Source: a virus. Taken from it: a DNA stretch of 24,430 nt. The translations under genes and the position numbers were made by a program. The notes beneath the pieces are model-generated. The model was not told the origin of the DNA and did not search any database. It worked only from the letters and a program-made list of their open reading frames with translations. This document shows positions 23,598 through 24,430 of the stretch, piece after piece. The stretch lies in IMG/VR virus record IMGVR_UViG_3300025652_000525, positions 1-24,430 of that record. One strand, given 5' to 3'. The stretch's first letter is position 1, and the number at the start of each line of letters is the position of its first letter.

Positions 23598-24005
23598 TTA
23601 CGCTTCTTTTGCAAATACACCTTGCACATCAACAATCGTCCAGTGTGTTGTTGAGTTTAAAGATGCACATACTACAAAGTCACCAACTTTTGATGTAGTT
23701 TTTGTATTAATAAGATCTTTATTATCTGTTAAAGATCCAGCATACAAAATACCATCATTAGCATTTGGGCTAATAGTTAAAGTGTTAGTTCCATCTTGAG
23801 CAGTGTTTACAAAAGTAAAAACTCTTCCAATAGAAATTGCAGGTAAAGTAAATACCACACCATCAGTAGATGATGTAAAAGTTTTACCAGAATCTGCATT
23901 TGTAACTGTGTAGTTAGCTGCTTTGTTTTCTAGATTAAATCCAGTTAAACCTGCTTCGTTAAATTTACCTTGCAGTACTGGTCCTCTAAATAGTGTTTTA
24001 GCCAT
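23598..24005 (-). CDS. Probable capsid decoration or head protein, 135 aa
   Basis: The protein begins MAKTLFRGPVLQGKFNEAGL and then follows a beta pattern (ANYTVTNADSGKTFTSSTDG, VVFTLPAISIGRVFTFVNT, LTISPNANDGILYAGSL) ending HWTIVDVQGVFAK. The 'T..DSGKtf....g..f.LPa...G..ftFvN' module is common in small phage head or fibre proteins and is distantly similar to the module in the fibres at 15951-20162 and the 239-aa protein. It has its own long leader with a promoter candidate and a strong SD (AGGAGAATAATC before the ATG), and a GC-rich hairpin follows it. A separately promoted, abundant virion protein such as a decoration protein is likely. The major capsid gene itself is probably beyond the right edge. 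Confidence 0.55.
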   Translation of the reverse strand: MAKTLFRGPVLQGKFNEAGLTGFNLENKAANYTVTNADSGKTFTSSTDGVVFTLPAISIGRVFTFVNTAQDGTNTLTISPNANDGILYAGSLTDNKDLINTKTTSKVGDFVVCASLNSTTHWTIVDVQGVFAKEA

Positions 24006-24048
24006 GATTATTCTCCTAGTTGTATTCTACATAGTCTCTAGGCCGTCG

Positions 24049-24088
24049 ACTATACTGCGTCCATGCAGAATATTAATTAATGTATAGT
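24049..24088 (-). other. 5'-leader hairpin of the 135-aa gene
   Basis: On the minus strand ACTATAC (24088-24082) can pair with GTATAGT (24055-24049), and a nested CTGC/GCAG stem (24068-24065 with 24058-24055) closes a 6-nt loop; the two share one base, so the outer stem would be 6 bp when the inner one is full. The outer arm begins about 7 bases after the proposed -10 box, so the stem could sit at the very 5' end of the transcript and protect it from decay. Confidence 0.4.
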
Positions 24089-24094
24089 AAGTAA

Positions 24095-24123
24095 TTTATA
24101 TACTAGTTTTGAGTAGAGTGCAA
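24095..24123 (-). promoter_or_regulatory. Sigma70-type promoter candidate
   Basis: Minus-strand TTGCAC (24123-24118), a 17-base spacer, then TATAAA (24100-24095). The -10 fits 5 of 6 consensus bases, the -35 only 3 of 6 (TTG). It lies in the 165-base gap 24006-24170, in which I see no gene, and would drive the 135-aa gene and those after it. A phage-specific promoter cannot be judged by eye, and AT-rich DNA gives many chance -10 boxes. Confidence 0.4.
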
Positions 24124-24170
24124 GAGATCCTGTAGTGTGGATGGTGTTTTCCAACGATGTAGCTTTTATC

Positions 24171-24380
24171 TTAAGAAGCTACTGAAACTTCAGGAGCAGA
24201 ACCTTCTATATTGTTCTGTATGTGAGCGATTCTAGCTTCTTCAAGCTTGATATCTGTGATGATTTGTTTGACTTTATCGTCAATTCTAACCATCTCAAGA
24301 GTATATCTGTTATTATCCAGATGCTCCTGTTCCCACTTCAACTCCAAGGACCTTTTTTGTTTGTATAGGTCTTGTATCAT
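24171..24380 (-). CDS. Small coiled-coil protein, 69 aa
   Basis: The protein is highly charged and helical from MIQDLYKQKRSLELKWEQEH (1-20) through VRIDDKVKQIITDIKLEEAR (31-50), with a heptad-like spacing of Leu/Ile/Val, and ends in a short acidic Ser/Val tail. The start has a strong SD (AGGAGG, 7 bases spacing). It resembles small coiled-coil proteins found near phage capsid genes; scaffold-like or assembly functions are possible, but no family is recognised. The first 68 bases overlap an open frame that continues off the right edge. Its stop lies within a small hairpin (24159-24182) that has no clear U tract. Confidence 0.6.
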   Translation of the reverse strand: MIQDLYKQKRSLELKWEQEHLDNNRYTLEMVRIDDKVKQIITDIKLEEARIAHIQNNIEGSAPEVSVAS

Positions 24381-24430
24381 CTATAACCTCCTCATAGGTT
24401 ATTCTATTAACCTTGTTATCATAGCTGACT
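24313..24430 (-). CDS. Possible 3' end of an upstream gene (partial)
   Basis: One frame is open from the right edge (24429) to a TAA at 24315-24313, 38 codons plus stop, reading ...SYDNKVNRITYEEVIDDTRP... and ending KKVLGVEVGTGASG. Its composition looks protein-like and the other two frames close within 40 bases. It would overlap the 69-aa gene by 68 bases, which is long for this tightly packed but otherwise barely overlapping genome. It could be the end of a capsid-region gene, or chance. I do not recognise it. Confidence 0.35.
   Translation of the reverse strand, partial: VSYDNKVNRITYEEVIDDTRPIQTKKVLGVEVGTGASG
24383..24402 (-). promoter_or_regulatory. Hairpin that covers half the Shine-Dalgarno sequence
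   Basis: The arms 24396-24402 and 24383-24389 form a 7-bp stem (minus strand ATAACCT with AGGTTAT) with a 6-nt loop. The strong SD of the 69-aa gene (24392-24387) is split between the loop and the stem, 7 bases before the ATG. Translation of the 69-aa gene may depend on an upstream ribosome opening the stem. Confidence 0.45.

Noticed and set aside
24159-24182. A 7-bp hairpin over the stop of the 69-aa gene as a terminator
   Set aside because: It is AT-rich, has a 10-nt loop and no U tract follows on the transcribed strand.
1-24430. tRNA genes, integrase, transposase or attachment sites
   Set aside because: None seen: the window is almost fully filled by structural and lysis genes, and no cloverleaf or recombinase motif was noticed.

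Overview
The window is a near-complete virion-structure and lysis block of a tailed double-stranded DNA phage. It is strongly AT-rich, and every gene I can support lies on the minus strand, so transcription runs from the right edge to the left edge. No sheath, tail-tube or classical tape-measure gene is visible. Instead there are small head-tail adaptor-type proteins, a nozzle-like protein and several large glycine-, alanine- or glutamine-rich 'internal' proteins, which points to a short-tailed (podovirus-like) phage. Many of the small proteins resemble ones I remember from marine phages (pelagiphages, cyanophages and uncultured Mediterranean phage contigs). With the low GC content this suggests a marine, possibly SAR11-type host. 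That assignment rests on remembered family resemblance, not on a search.

Layout in transcription order (right to left): 24430-23251 holds the end of an unidentified gene, a small coiled-coil protein, a leader with promoter and hairpin, a probable decoration protein followed by a hairpin, and a small beta-rich protein. 23246-21090 holds the connector region: a gp4/gp11-like protein, a 200-aa protein with what looks like a lost zinc ribbon, a 45-aa gene, and an SU10/gp6-type adaptor. 21067-15951 holds two small structural proteins and three tandem paralogous glycine-rich fibres. 15901-13070 holds a fibre-associated small protein, a degenerate oxygenase-like protein and three 2-oxoglutarate/Fe(II) oxygenases, ending in a GC-rich hairpin. 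13003-9174 holds two paralogous proteins built of 20/22-residue 'TG' repeats, a fibre-like protein and a large nozzle-like protein. 9174-309 holds three small structural proteins and four internal or ejection-type proteins of 581, 300, 366 and 1455 aa, two of them with recurring GGRAG motifs. 309-1 holds a possible 26-aa microprotein, an XhlA-type holin candidate and the start of an M15-peptidase endolysin.

The genes are tightly packed: nine junctions are single-base TAATG stop/start overlaps and one is an ATGA overlap, suggesting strong translational coupling. The likely biology is assembly of the capsid vertex, tail and host-recognition fibres, loading of ejection proteins, then lysis. The most intriguing part is the oxygenase cassette set between glycine/proline-containing fibres and repeat fibres. 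It could modify virion proteins after translation, though this is inference only.
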